Shown: positions 33,982-46,190, counted from the stretch's first letter. The stretch is DNA of 64,000 bases from Phragmites australis (GCF_958298935.1 NC_084925.1:16923001-16987000), one strand, 5' to 3'. A program made the numbers and translations. The notes: generated by a model not told the origin, from the letters alone.

Positions 33982-35447
33982 ATGTCAAGAGATGCGGATT
34001 ATACATCTCAACTTTCACCGCGTACGAGAGGCATTATACAACACTTTGAACACCAAGTGAGGGTGCATGCTGAACACCTTGATGAGGATGTTTGGGTCAC
34101 TAATGAACGCCTTGGACAATTGGAGACGGCTCAGATTGACACCAACATCAAGCTGGCCTCGTTGGAGAATTCTCTTGGGGCTGTTAACATTTCTCTTGCA
34201 GGTATCATGGATCGATTGGATAGGATGGACCAGAATGGTCGTGATGGTTCAGGACCACGCAACAGCAACAACCACAACACCGTGGGCAGCGTCGCCGGTA
34301 AGGATGACGTAGAATATTCTGCGGACACCGAGCTTGATGAAGAGGTAAATGGTAATCAACGTAGGCAACAACGCCACAACCGCCATGGTACAGGCGCTCA
34401 CCGACCACGACGAGAGGTATGTGCTGATGACTCTTTCGGCAAGATCAAGTTTACCATACCCTCTTTTGATGGAAAGTATAATCCTGACACATACCTCACT
34501 TGGGAATTAGCTATTGATCAAAAATTTACTTGCCATGAATTTCCTAAGGAAAAATATGTTAGGGCTGCCACTAGTGACTTTACTTATTTCCCTTTCTTTG
34601 GTGGAGTGAGTACCATCGTAAGAACCCAAATAATATTCCACAAACTTGGGAGGCCTTGAAACGAGTCATGCGGGCTAGATTTGTTCCTTCATATCATGCA
34701 TGTGATTTATTACATAAATTGTAGCAACTAAGACAAGGCACTAAATCTGTAGAAGAGTATTATCAAGAGCTGCAAATGGGCATGCTTCATTGTGGTTTAG
34801 AGGAGAATGAGGACGCAGCTATGGCCAGATTTATGGGTGGGCTGAACCGGGAGATTCAGGACATTTTAGCTTATAAATAATATAATTCAGTCACTCGTTT
34901 GTTTAATCTTGCTTACAACGCTAAAAGAGAAGTGCAGGGACGATGAGCTAGCATGAGAACTAACATTCCTTCAGGTCGTGCTAGCTCTTGGACGCCTTCC
35001 ATCGCTGCTGCAACATCGACCCGAGCAGCTGCACCATCCTCCTCGAGCAAACCGCGTCCCTCCATAACAAATTCTGCACAATGTCCAACTGAACCAACAA
35101 GAGGGGCAGTAGCCATGCCTGCTAAGAGTTCGTCCTCAGTGGCATCATCGAGACGCATAAGGGACATTCAGTGCTTACGTTGTAAGGGCTATGGTCATGT
35201 GCGCAAGGACTGCCCAAGCACACGTGTTCTGGTCGTGCGAGCGAATGGTGGGTACTCCTCTGCTAGTGATTTAGATGAAGAAACATATGCTTTACTTGCA
35301 GCTAACAATGCAGGGGAAGATGATGTACACCACCAAGATGCAGAGCACATTAGGGCCGAAGATGCAGAGCACTATGAAAGCCTTGTAGTGCAACGAGTGC
35401 TAAGCGCACAAATGGAGAGGGCTGAACAAAATCAGCGACACACCTAG
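33982..35447 (+). pseudogene. gag: CRM-2 gag, broken
   Basis: It starts at ATG 33982 (MSRDADYTSQLSPRTRG) and is open for 225 codons through a heptad-like segment and the start of the gag core (FGKIKFTIPSFDGKYNPDTY). The frame is lost near 34595. The core continues in another frame (MRARFVPSYHACDLLHKL), with a TAG at about 34724 and a TAA at about 34878. An S/P-rich linker and a CCHC knuckle, CLRCKGYGHVRKDC (about 35170-35212), follow. A TAG at 35445-35447 ends the last segment. Confidence 0.87.
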
Positions 35448-35462
35448 TTTCAGACCAAGTGT

Positions 35463-38400
35463 GTGATCCAGGAGCGTTCTTGCCGTGTGATCATTGATGG
35501 AGGGAGCTGCAACAACTTGGCAAGTGTTGAAATGGTGGAGAAGCTTGCATTGAACACACGGCCACACCCGCAGCCTTATTACATTCAGTGGCTCAACAGC
35601 AGCGGCAAGGTGAAGGTAACACGGTTGGTAAGAGTTAACTTTGTCATTGGTTCTTATCATGATTATATTGACTGTGATGTTGTACCTATGCAAGCATGCT
35701 CTATGTTGTTAGGTAGACCATGGCAACATGATAAAGATTCCTTGCATTTTGGCAAACTAAATCAGTACTCATTTGTGCATAATGGCAAGAAACTTGTGTT
35801 GCATCCTATGTCGCCTGAGGCCATTTTGAAAGATGAAATTGCTAGAGCTAGCAAACTGAAAAGTCTTGAGAATGCTAAGAGTGAAAATCAGATTGTGGCA
35901 ACTGAACTTGAGAAACATAAAAAGAAAAACACCAAATCTGTTCATGGTAATAAGAATGAGATTAAGCTGAAAGGATCTTGTTTCATTGCTACTAAATCTG
36001 ATTTGGAGGAAATTGATGCTAGCACTGTTGTTTGCTATGCTTTGGTGTGCAAAGAAACATTGTTTCCACTCGAAGATATCTCTACTTCTTTGCCTCCTAC
36101 TGTCATTAACCTTTTGCAAGAGTACGCTGATGTTTTTCCAAAGGAGGTGCCACCGGGGCTCCCACCAATTCGAGGGATTGAGCACCAGATTGACCTCATT
36201 CCCGGGGCCTCCTTGCCCAATCGTGCACCATACAGGACTAACCCGGAAGAAACTAAAGAGATTCAGCGCCAAGTGCAAGAATTGCTTGACAAAGGTTATG
36301 TGCGTGAATCTCTTAGCCCCTTTGCTGTTCCCGTGCTTTTAGTTCTAAGAAAGATGGATCATGGTGCATGTGTGTAGATTGCCGAACAATTAATAACATT
36401 ACAATCAGATATCGTCACTCTATCCCTAGGCTAGATGATATGCTTGATGAACTAAGTGGCTCAATTGTGTTCTCTAAAATTGATTTGCGTAGTGGTTACC
36501 ACCAGATTCGCATGAAGTTAGGAGATGAATGGAAAACAGCGTTTAAAACTAAATTTGGTCTATATGAGTGGTTAGTCATGCCTTTTGGTCTCACTAATGC
36601 ACCCAGCACTTTCATGAGATTAATGAATGAAGTTTTACACACCTTCATTGGCAGATTTGTGGTGGTATATTTTGATGATATTCTCATATATAGCAGATCA
36701 CTAGAGGAACATCTTGATCATTTGCGTGCTATTTTCGATGCTCTACGTGATGCACGTTTGTTTGGTAACCTTGAGAAGTGCACCTTTTGCATGGATCGAG
36801 TCTCATTTCTTGCCTATGTTGTGACCCCGCAAGGAATTGAAGTTGATCAAGCCAAAGTTGAAGCCATACACAGCTGGCCGGTTCCCACAACGGTCACACA
36901 AGTGAGAAACTTTCTCGGATTTGCTGGATTCTACCGCCGTTTTGTGATGGATTTCAGCACCATTACAGCCCTACTGCACGAACTCACCAAGAAGGGTGTG
37001 CCATTCACTTGGGCTGCAGCACACAAAAAGCCTTCAACACGTTGAAAGATAAGTTAACATATACACCTTTGCTCCAACTTCCTGATTTTAATAAAACTTT
37101 TGAGCTTGGATGTGATGCTAGTGGAATTGGTTTGGGAGGTGTGTTGTTACAAGAGGGGAAACCTGTAGCATATTTTAGCGAGAAGTTGAGTGGGCCTAGT
37201 TTGAACTATTCTACTTATGATAAGGAATTGTTTACTCTAGTTCGAACTTCGGAAATATGGCAGCATTATTTATGGCCCAAAGAGTTTGTTATACATTCTG
37301 ATCATGAATCTTTGAAACACATCCGAAGTCAAGCAAAACTGAACCGTAGACATGCCAAGTGGATTGAATTTATTGAGTCTTTTCCCTATGTCATCAAACA
37401 CAAAAAAGGGAAGGAAAATGTCATTGCTGATGCTTTTTCTAGGCGTTACACCATGCTTTCACAACTTGACTTCAAACTATTTGGTTTGGAAACAATTAAG
37501 AACAATATGCACATGATGATGATTTCAAAGATGTGTTGCTGAATTGCAAGGAGGGTAAAACAAGGAACAAATTCGTCCTCACTGACGGGTTTGTGTTTAG
37601 GGCTAACAAGCTATGCATTTTGGCTAGCTCCGTTCGTATGTTATTGTTACAGGAAGCGCACGGAGGAGGGCTGATGGGACACTTTGGTGTGAAGAAAACG
37701 GAGGACATCCTTGCTGGTCATTTTTTTTGGCCCAAGATGAGGAGAGACGTGGAGAGGTTTGTTGCTCGCTGCACAACATGTCAAAAAGCTAAGTCACGCC
37801 TTAATCCTCACGGTTTGTATATGCTTCTACCTATTCCTAGTGCACCATGGGAGGATATTTCTACGGACTTTGTTCTAGGACTGCCTAGAACAAAGAAGGG
37901 GAGGGATAGTGTCTTTGTTGTTGTGGACAGATTTTCTAAGATGGCACACTTCATACCATGTCATAAGAGTGATGATGCTACACATGTTGCTGATTTGTTC
38001 TTTCGGGAGATTGTTCGTTTGCATGGTGTGCCAAATACCATTGTTTCGGATTGTGATGCAAAATTTCTTAGTCATTTTTGGAGAACTTTGTGGGCTAAGT
38101 TGGGGACTAAGCTTTTATTTTCCACTACTTGTCATCCCCAAACTGATGGGCAAACCGAGGTTGTGAATAGAACTTTGTCTACCATGCTTAGGGCTGTTTT
38201 GTAAACGAATATAAAAATGTGGGAAGAGTTCTTGCCTCATGTTGAGTTTGCTTATAATCGTTCACAGCATTCTACTACTAAGAAATGCCCTTTTGAGATT
38301 GTTTATGGGTTTGTGCCTCATGCTCCTATTGATCTTTTGCCTCTTCCAACCTCGGAAAGGGTGAATTTTGATGCTAAACGACATGCTGAATTAATGATAA

Positions 38401-39045
38401 AACTGCATGAGATCACTAGAAAGAACATAGAGTGCATGAATGCTAAGTATAAACTTGCTAGTAGCAAAGGAAAGAAACATGTCACTTTTGAACCGGGTGA
38501 TTTGGTTTGGTTGCATTTGAGAAAAGATAGGATCCCTAATTTGAGAAAGTCTAAGTTGCTTCCTAGAGTTGATGGACCGTTCAAAGTGCTAGAAAAGGAT
38601 TAATGAAAATGCATACAAGCTTGAGCTGCCTGCAGATTTTGGGGTTAGCCTCACCTTTAACGTTGCAGATTTAAAACCATACATAGGAGAAGAAGATGAA
38701 CTTGGGTCGAGGACGACTCCAATGCAAGAAGGGGAGGATGATGAGGACATCCCTTCTATAGATGCAACCATGCCTATTGCACAGCAGGGACCAATGACTC
38801 GAGCTCAAGCACGCCGAATCAATTATCAAGTAAAGTCGTTCCTTGCTGTCCAAACAAGTTCCTCTCCGAATGGGGTACTACTAAAGCCTTGTGATGATTT
38901 TCTTATGCTTAAAAACTTGAGAGACGAACCAGCTGGACACAAGAGTAACCAAGGTAACCATCAGGTGGATGCTGGTGTAAACAAGAAGATGATCGGACCA
39001 AACGTCCAGACTGCACGTTCGGACCTCCAGGCATCACCATTTTGA
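35463..39045 (+). pseudogene. pol: CRM-2 pol: protease, reverse transcriptase, RNase H, integrase, CR motif; frameshifted
   Basis: Protease IIDGGSCNN and LLLGRPW are intact. Reverse transcriptase has [14 protein letters not shown] and YFDDI near 36670, but a one-base deletion near 36343 shifts the frame before it. Further one-base changes occur near 37015 and 37500, a TAA replaces a lysine codon at about 38202, and an extra base lies near 38598. The integrase keeps its two Asp and its Glu ([26 protein letters not shown]). The C-terminus (GPMTRAQARRINYQV) reads through the polypurine tract into the 3' LTR. Each lesion is small, so the gene decayed after insertion. Confidence 0.9.
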
Positions 39046-39681
39046 TTTGTCCATAATTCTCTGCTCCGGAAGGTGATTGGGGCCCATGAGCACTTGTTGG
39101 AAAGATCTCATCATCTACTTTCATATGGATCCAACACCAGTATCAGATTCCATCAGAGCTGCTCAGAATCGGCAAAAAAACATTCGGACCTACAGCCATG
39201 GGCCTTGGTCCTTGTATCCCGTAGAGCCCACTAGGGGCCCATTCTAAGTTAGGCTTTCTTCCCCCCCCCCCTCCCCACGCCTCCTGGCTGCCTCCTATGT
39301 ATAAATAGCACCAGCAGCCACCAGGAAAAAGGTTGGGTTTTTCTTAGATGCAAGATAGCTTCAGCTTCTTCCTTGTAAACGCGTGTGTCGGCTAGACCAC
39401 CTGCTTTACTCAAACCCCAACTTCGTGTGTATTGATTTCATCCTTGGCAAGGTCTGTGCACTGTTTGCTTGTCAACTTGTTCTTGCTTATTCTTCGATTT
39501 GCTAGCAGGTTCAAGGTTGTTCTTGGCACGGCAAGAACAGCAACAAATCGGAGTCGGTGTAACTGTCGCTAAGGCACAGCGCCCCTGTTTGTCATTGTAG
39601 TCGGGCAACACAACATCGAATCCACCCCAAATTGAGTTATCCCCTCTCACCGAAAGATCAGGACCAGCCCCTGCCTTATCA
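38739..39681 (+). repeat. CRM-2 3' LTR (943 bp)
   Basis: It starts TGATGAGGACATCCC after the purine tract AAGAAGGGGAGGA (38726-38738) and ends GCCTTATCA. Relative to the 5' LTR it has about 35 extra bases near 38951-38985 and a longer C-run at 39257-39266. A TATA box recurs at about 39298. Confidence 0.9.
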
Positions 39682-40179
39682 ATCCGTGATTCGCCAAGGC
39701 CATCAGTGCATCCCTTGTGCAACAACGGTGGCTAAGTTGAGTTGAAGATGCTCGGGTACCAACAAAGCGGGCGGTGATGCCAGCCCTAGATATGGATGAG
39801 GTAGTGGTTTTGTTGAATTTTTCGCCGTAGGAATTTTCTTAGAGGTGTGCTGGAGAGATACAACTTGGAGATTCAACAACTTACCTCGAACGCCTTCGTT
39901 TGCCTTACGACCTTCGTATGGGCATGGAGATCCGAAGGGGTGGTTCCTTCCACTGTGGCATTTGCCTCAATACATTACGTGCTCTGTCAACCGAAAAAGG
40001 TGAAGATCAAGGGCATTGAGCATGTTGTCTCTTATGGTAGTGTTTCCTTTGTCCCATATGGGGCCTCAAAGACTCCCATTAAATCCTACTGCAATCAGTG
40101 GATTACAGACCGAACAGAGTGGTGGTTCTACCGTAAGGTTCCGGCAGACTTTCCTCTGAAGTTGACTAACAAAATCTAG
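39682..40179 (+). pseudogene. Fragment of an accessory 'gypsy-type transposon' protein
   Basis: The frame open to 40179 reads NFLRGVLERYNLEIQQLTSN, then FVWAWRSEG, and later an NQWITD-WWFY-KV block. It is clearly homologous to 58828-59135 in this window, sharing the QL-NA start, the V-W-SEG and YG-F blocks, TP-Y-N-W and WWFY-KV. The family resembles the plant domain called putative gypsy type transposon (Transposase_28). Only this domain remains. It lies directly right of CRM-2 and is followed by an inverted Tekay LTR. Confidence 0.65.
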
Positions 40180-41105
40180 GTGAAGCTATATACCCTTAGG
40201 CTCCACCCAAAAGCATACCACACGAGTAGCTTGTACTACTCATTCCAGCCACCTACATTGGCAGGCATAAAGTAGCCAAACATAATTTCCTCCATACATG
40301 TGGAACCTGAAACAATAGCATGAGTACGAAGGAACTCATAAGACTTGGTCCATAATGGGCACATATAAATAACCGAACTCCAAAAATTATGCATTTAAAT
40401 CATTAGTAAGGAGTAGGCCACATGGTTAAGTAAATTTATATGTGTAAGCAACCTAACATTTATGTGTGAGCATTTATACTTAACTCAAGGCACATCTACC
40501 CTACAACATCAACCTGCACAAAAATGTAAAACTAACCATCCCATGGAATCAATAATCCTCAACAACCAAACCCGACATACCATGCCAAATCCCCAAATTT
40601 AGAAACTCTACAACCGATGTAGATGGACAAAAAGCATGCTCAAGACCAAGACAACGGCAATTTGAATTATTTTTACACCTTGCAGGGGACCTTTCTCACA
40701 CCCAGAACTACCCACTTGCATATGCCCCTATGGCTTCGGGTTACCGTGAGCATGTCCCGGACACCTTTGGCTCCCCACCACCTTGCTTCTTTTTTATTTT
40801 TCTTACGCGTCATAGGACCGCAAGGCAAGCATCAGCACAACATATGGTACTCAGCTCATTCGTCCATTATCCGAATATGTGGTTGTACGAAAAGTGCTAA
40901 CGCCAACGGTACCGACGGACGGTGTTTAGACGATGCAAACGTTCTATGGCATCTGGGTTCCACTCCTGATCTACCCTAGCACTACACACATCTCGCCTTA
41001 TTCTCACATCTCATAGATCTGACATCATTATAATTGTAGTTGTGAACAATAGGTAAGCCCAAAGCTCACGAACAATGGTGGAACTATTCCTTGACTTCTA
41101 CCGCA
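40180..41105 (-). repeat. Inverted Tekay-type LTR fragment
   Basis: From about 40670 to 41105 it is the reverse complement, with many substitutions, of 17105-17540 in the Tekay 5' LTR, including the block around TTACGCGTCATAGG and the CCGAATATGTGGTTGTACG stretch. 40180-40670 is AT-rich, lacks coding potential and is probably more of the same LTR. It fits the minus-strand Tekay pol fragment at 42906-44277. Confidence 0.65.
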
Positions 41106-41481
41106 AAGTAGAAGCGAGTGAATGACACATGCAGGGGGTCATGTCTATTCATACCCCAGCGCCGCCCGCCTATGCGGGGAAATTGGGCATCCAGTGTAGA
41201 AAACGAAGTGTCGGCTGCACTAAATATTCCCGTGGCGAACATGGCGAATGAAATATTCCTGCAACAGATAATGAAGCATTGCCCGCATGCGCAAGAAAAA
41301 TGGACATCGAACGTGCCAAAGTATTCACACACTAGATGAAGAATGGTTGCGCCATGTGTGTTGCGCAGATCATATGCGGCTGGAATCCATGGGATCTGCC
41401 AGGAGAATGTGAAACAGGAGGAATTATGGAACTTCCTTAGCTTTGGCCCCACGAAGTCAGATCTCAACCGTAAGGGGTCAC
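41106..41481 (+). other. Unrecognised ORF region ending in a purine tract
   Basis: A plus-strand ORF (41118-41339, 73 codons, NWASSVENEVSAALN, then FLQQIMKHCPHAQEKW) continues after a stop as an open protein-like stretch to about 41460. I do not recognise it. The last bases, TAAGGGGTCAC, resemble the purine tract expected before an LTR, so this may be the 3' internal end of another T-type element. Confidence 0.35.
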
Positions 41482-41994
41482 TGTTAGGGGAATAGTGCCA
41501 TGTTTGGCCCCTTTGACTTCAGTCGGCCTCAGCCAACCCCAAGGACAGGAAGTGATTGGTGACACTAGCACTTTCGTAGGGCTAGTTTGGTTGCAGGTAT
41601 GGAATTGGATGATGACCAAGGAGTGGAACCCAAAGGCTAAACCTCCGAGAGGTGAAGGACCACTGAAAGAGTTAGTGAGACCCAAAGGTTTAGCTGACGC
41701 AGGGAGAGGAGCCCGAAGGAGCAAAACCTGAAGAAGATTTGAAGGTTCGACATCTGAAGACCAGAGGGTAGCTACGACCACAATGACAAAGGCCGGACAT
41801 ACCAAAGGCTTCACCAATCAAATATAGTCATAGGGAACATAAAGTCTTATGTTTGTACATCCTATACCTAAGAATATTCCAAGCATATTCTGTTAGATAA
41901 TTGTACCAATGTTATGTAAAACTAGATGATTGAAGTATGCCTATAAATACTCAGCTCCTCTAATATAATAGGATGATGAATCTCAGGTCCAACA
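41482..41994 (+). repeat. LTR of element T1 (Tat-like, 513 bp)
   Basis: It begins TGTTAGGGGAATAG and ends GGTCCAACA, directly before GCGCGCCGTCCGCGGGGAC, the primer-region sequence also found after the T2 and T3 LTRs. A CTATAAATAC TATA box lies at 41941-41950. Its U3 differs from T2 and T3, so it is a related but distinct subfamily. Confidence 0.68.
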
Positions 41995-42061
41995 GCGCGC
42001 CGTCCGCGGGGACTCGAACACAAAAGTGCTAAAGAGAGGTAGGAATCCACCAGATTAACAA

Positions 42062-42905
42062 CCAAAGCACTAGCTCTAGCCGCCATATCCACCGTTGCAA
42101 CCATGCAACCATATGCATGGCTGTCTCAGCCATGCACACCACATGCACCCTCCAGCCCCGCTGTCGTGTGGGACGGCGTTCCTCTGGCCTTGACCAACCC
42201 AGAACCTTGGGTCAGTACGGAAACTCCAGACGGCGCAGAGGTCTTCCAGCCTCCGCATGGCGAAGACCTCGCTACACCAGGAGAGGTCACAGCCGAGGCT
42301 GCAGCCAAGCAGGCCACTTTCCAATGGTTCTGGGTGGTCAAACCCATGGGTGTTCCCGCTTGGGCTTGGTCCCAAAGTATCTCCTTCGACAGCAACCGAG
42401 ACATCCCGGGCGAGTCAGCACCTTCGTAGAGTCTGTCCACCCAGCATCCTCCTCAGGCTCCTCAAGCACAAGAGGGTTCTGAAGAGGCGCATGGCTTCGG
42501 AGTGTGCAGGTCCTGCCAGCGCCCCCAACGCAGCCCTTGTGACGTAGTCGGAGCCACTCCGGCTCCGAAAGCCGGTTCATCAGACGACCTCGACGGTCTC
42601 CCCAAAGGGAAGGAGGCCCTTGGGAAACCATGGGCTCCAGGGCACGTGGTCCCTGGCAGCGACCTCAATGTCAACCACAAGCTCTGGTACCCCCAGAGGC
42701 ATACGGGTGCATCCTACATGGACCGGGGCGCGGCCACAACACCGATGACTGTCGAACCCTCACGACCTTCTGGGAGGAATTCCTAGGAAGACAAGAAGGA
42801 AACCTGGCCAAAAAGGGAACAGGCGAAGGACGACATAGGGGCCGGAAGCCTGGGGCAGGTTCTGGGCAAATCCTTGGCCCACATCTTAGAGAACAGGGTC
42901 CATTT
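42062..42905 (+). pseudogene. gag: T1 gag-like region with a C-x2-H-x5-H-x4-C finger
   Basis: An open frame at 42103-42429 carries VVWDGVPLALTNPEPWVST and a GEVTAEAAAKQATFQWFW block. Both recur in T2 and T3, so this is the likely coding frame. After frame changes, a finger CILHGPGRGHNTDDC occurs at 42708-42752, like the Cys-His finger of Tat and Athila gag proteins. The basic tail ends near 42905, where Tekay sequence begins. Protease and pol are absent. Confidence 0.6.
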
Positions 42906-44277
42906 TAACTACGAATACCATTCTTTTCTCTCCCAAAATTCTTTCTCTCGTCTGATTGACTTCAAATGAATTGCACTAGGGTCCAAAATAAAATTACACA
43001 AAATTAAACATAATGCTTAATAAGCATGATTATGCTTAATTACATGATTACGAATTTGGCATGTGATATGGAGGTTTAATTACGTGATCTCCAATTTCCA
43101 TGAAGGTATAGGCAATGGTTGGAGCATACCGGCCAGTTTGAGGCGATCCACTTTCAACCTTTGACAAACATCACACTCGAACACATATCGAGCAATTTCC
43201 TGCTTCATTTAAGTCCACCAAAACATTTGTTTGACATTATGATACATCTTGGTGCTTCTGGGATGAATGGATAATAGAGAATCATGAGCTTTCATCAAAC
43301 ATCTTTTTCCTCAACTCATGGACCTTAGGGACCCACAAGTCATTTACCAAACCATAGAGTACCTTGATCATCCATGGAAAAACAACTGTTTTGCCCTCTT
43401 TTACCTTGTCATGGATTTGGGACATGCCCTTATCATCATTTTGGGCTTCCTTTGTTTGATCGAGGAGGGTGGATGTGATCTCAATGTTGGTAGGAAATCC
43501 CTCCGAGACCATCTTGAGTCGAAGCTTTCAGAAGTCATCACAAAGTACGAAAATCACTTGAGCAAGAGATAATTGCATCGAGCCTTGCAGGGATGATAAT
43601 GAACTTCCAATTCATAGTCCATGGTCAATTCAAGCATTCTCTTTTTCTCATACTGAGATCGGCTTGGATGAAGATATATTTAAGACTTTCGCGTTAGTCT
43701 AGAAGTTGCAAAGATTTCCAAGTAGATAATGGCACCAAATTTTTAGGGCGTGCACAATGGCCAGAAGCTCTAGATCTTGAGTTGGGTAATTCTCTTCATG
43801 GCGCTTTAATTGACTCGGCTGTCTTCCATGAGAACACAACCGAGACCTATGCGGGAAGCATTGTAGTATCCGTCAAAGCTCTTATCCATTTCTTATTGAG
43901 CAAGAATGGGAGCGGTAGTGAGAAGTTTCTTTAAGGTTTGGAAGGCTTTCTGACAAGTGTTGGACCACTTGATGGCCATACCCTTCTTCAAGAGTTCGAT
44001 CATGGGCTTAGAGATCTTGGAGAAGTTCTTGATGAACCAGTGGTAATACCCTGTGAGTCCAACAAAACTTCAGATATCAGTGACACTTTTGGGTGGCACC
44101 CAATTGAGCATATCTTGCACCTTACTCGAATCAATCGCAACTCCATTTTCGGAAAGGATATTACTAAGGAAAGTGATTTCTTTGAGCCAAAATTCAAAGT
44201 TGATACATTTGGCATAGAGAAGATGTTCAAGAAGCCATTAAAAATGATCCTAAGAAGATATCTTCAATAGAGATTAC
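42906..44277 (-). pseudogene. pol: Tekay pol fragment (reverse transcriptase end to integrase), broken
   Basis: On the minus strand, right to left, it reads a reverse-transcriptase/RNase H junction (FVGLTGYYHWFIKNFSK, MIELLKKGMAIKWS), RNase H remnants, then an integrase start with VHELRKKMFDESS-like sequence, HDSLLSIHPRSTKMYH and a finger YVFECDVCQRLK near 43170. It resembles the plus-strand Tekay pol at 18400-19520. Many stops occur. T2 inserted at its right edge (44278), and T1 sequence abuts its left edge. Confidence 0.78.
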
Positions 44278-44994
44278 TGTTGGGGAAATAGACCAGCCTA
44301 CGGATAATGGTAAAGGATCGCTATCAAAAGGTCCCTTTGGAGCCTTTGATCTCCAGACTCTCAGCAGGAGGCCTAGCCTCCAAAGGCTGTGAACCCCTTC
44401 GGACCCACCCCTCCGGTGGCTATGTGGCCTTCTCAAAGCTTGAAGATGCAGCAAGTCTCCGGAGATAATATCGGGGAGGAAAGGACACCTCCTGCAACTA
44501 ACCTGGCACGAAGTGATGGGCAATTAAAGCCAGTGCAAGTAGTGCTTATCCTGACACTCAAGTGCAATGGGGCCATCCTGACACCCCTAGCAGTGCAGCG
44601 CCGGGCCGCAATTGGCGACCGGCTCACCCCTCAAGGTTGTTTGTACTGCAATAGTTGTTATGGTAGATTTTTGTCTTCTATGTAAGGTAAAAAGTAGTTA
44701 TCCAGGATAAAGCTATGTACTTTGGCCATGTCCTAAATATTTGTACATGGTGATAACTTGTGCACAAATCTACGCACAACCCTACAAAAGGTGGGCCATG
44801 GTCATCTGGGGGAGGAGGAGAATAGATAGACACAAACACAAAGACATATAGTGATACTCCTCCTAGCCCCAATCTTTTCTACGATCAATAATGCAGTGCC
44901 CCTTCCTCTCAAACTTCATCTCCAAGCATGAGTCTCTTCCTTAGAAGAAACGATCGCTCTACTTGTTAGTGCAAGATAATCTATTGCGCTAACA
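44278..44994 (+). repeat. T2 5' LTR (717 bp)
   Basis: It begins TGTTGGGGAAATAGACCAGCC, matching the start of the T3 LTRs, and ends GCGCTAACA before GCGTGTCGTCCATGGGGAT. Compared with T3 it lacks part of the CCGAAGC-rich U3 block. It lies inside a Tekay pol fragment. Confidence 0.72.
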
Positions 44995-45066
44995 GCGTGT
45001 CGTCCATGGGGATTCGAACACAAAAATGCTAAGAGAGGTTGGGACATCACCAAAAAAACTACCAAA

Positions 45067-45600
45067 GTGCTAACTCCAGCAGCCATATCCATAGTTGCAA
45101 ACAAGCAACCACAAGTGTGGCTGCCACAGCGAGGCACACCATGTGCACCTGCTAGCCCTATAGCCGTGTGGGATGGTGTTCCTCCGGCCTCTGCCAACCC
45201 AGAACCTTGGGTCAGTACGGAGGATCAAGACGGTGCCAAGGTCTTCCAGCATCTGCATGGCAAAGGCCTTGCCACGCTAGGTAAGGTCACGGCTGAGGCT
45301 GTAGCCAACCAGGCCCGCCTTCCAGTGGTTCTGAGCAGTTGGACCCAGAGGTATTCCCACCTAGGCTTAGTGCCAAAGTATCTTTTCGATAGCACCTGGG
45401 ATGCACTGGGCGAGCAAACACCTTCGGGGGGGGGGGGGGGTCTGTCTGCCCAGCGTCCTCCTTGGGCCCCTCAGGTGAAAGAGGGTTTCGAGGAGGCATA
45501 GAGTTCGGAGTATGTAGACCTAGCTAGCGCCCTCGACGTAGCCCTCATGATGCCAATCGCACGTAGGGAACTCGGAGTCCACCCTGTCCAAGGAGGCATA
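45067..45600 (+). pseudogene. gag: T2 gag-like region, finger deleted
   Basis: The frame at 45067-45501 contains AVWDGVPPASANPEPWVST and GKVTAEAVANQA, shared with T1 and T3. A run of 14 G at 45427-45440 inflates a poly-Gly stretch and may be a sequencing or replication slip. Sequence matching T3 ends at GGCATAGTCAGAGCC (about 45610), before the zinc-finger region, which is absent. Function cannot be assigned beyond gag-like. Confidence 0.5.
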
Positions 45601-45609
45601 GTCAGAGCC

Positions 45610-46190
45610 ACAAAATGGGGATGTCTTCCAAAAACCTCCGCAAGACGGAGAGTTTTCTAAAACCCCCACAAAACGGGGATGTCTTCCAAAAGCCTCTAAG
45701 AAAACGGAAATATCTTAAAAACCTCCGCAAAACAAAGTCTTCCAAAACCCCCGCAAAACGGGGATGTCTTCGAAAAGCCCTGCAAGACGGAAAGTCTTCC
45801 AAAACCCCCGCAAAACGGGGATGTCTTCCAAAAACCTCCGCAAGATGGAGAGTCTTCCAAAACATCGTAAAATGGGGATGTCTTCCAAAAGCCTTTGCAA
45901 AAACAGAAATGTCTTGGAAACCTTTGAAACAGAGTCTTCCAAAACCCCCGCAAAATGGGGATGTCTTCCAAAAGCCCCGCAAGACGGAGTCTTCCAAAAC
46001 CCCTGCAAAACGAGGATGTCTTCCAAAAACCTCCTCAAGACGGAGAGTCTTCCAAAACCTCCCTAAAGAGAGATGTCTTAAAAAACCTCCGTAAAAGAAA
46101 TGTCTCCCAAAACCTCCATAAAACAGGGATGTCTTCCAAAACCTCCGCCAAAATAGAGATCTTGAAAAAACAGCCATGAGGTTAACATCT
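45610..46190 (+). repeat. Short-period tandem array in T2 (about 27-30 bp units)
   Basis: Roughly 20 diverged units built around GATGTCTTCCAAAACCTCCG and CAAAACGG repeat here. Related units in T3 (53200-53840) read GAGTCTTACAAAAACCTCCG. Both strands are open over long distances, which I take to be an effect of the repeat and not a gene. Confidence 0.8.

Larger units (their letters stand above)
32025..39681 (+). mobile_element. Full-length but broken CRM element (CRM-2, 7657 bp)
   Basis: Two LTRs (905 and 943 bp), a primer site, gag, pol and a polypurine tract are in order on the plus strand. Flanks read ATCCA on the left and ATCCG on the right, a 5-base duplication with one mismatch. The LTRs differ by scattered substitutions and an insertion near 38951-38985, so it is clearly older than CRM-A. 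Several single-base frameshifts and stops disable it. Confidence 0.9.

Noticed and set aside
42257..42547. Overlapping 90-120 codon ORFs in three frames over the T1 gag region
   Set aside because: GC-rich sequence leaves several frames open. I preferred the frame whose residues (AVWDGVPP, TAEAAAKQA) are conserved in T2 and T3.
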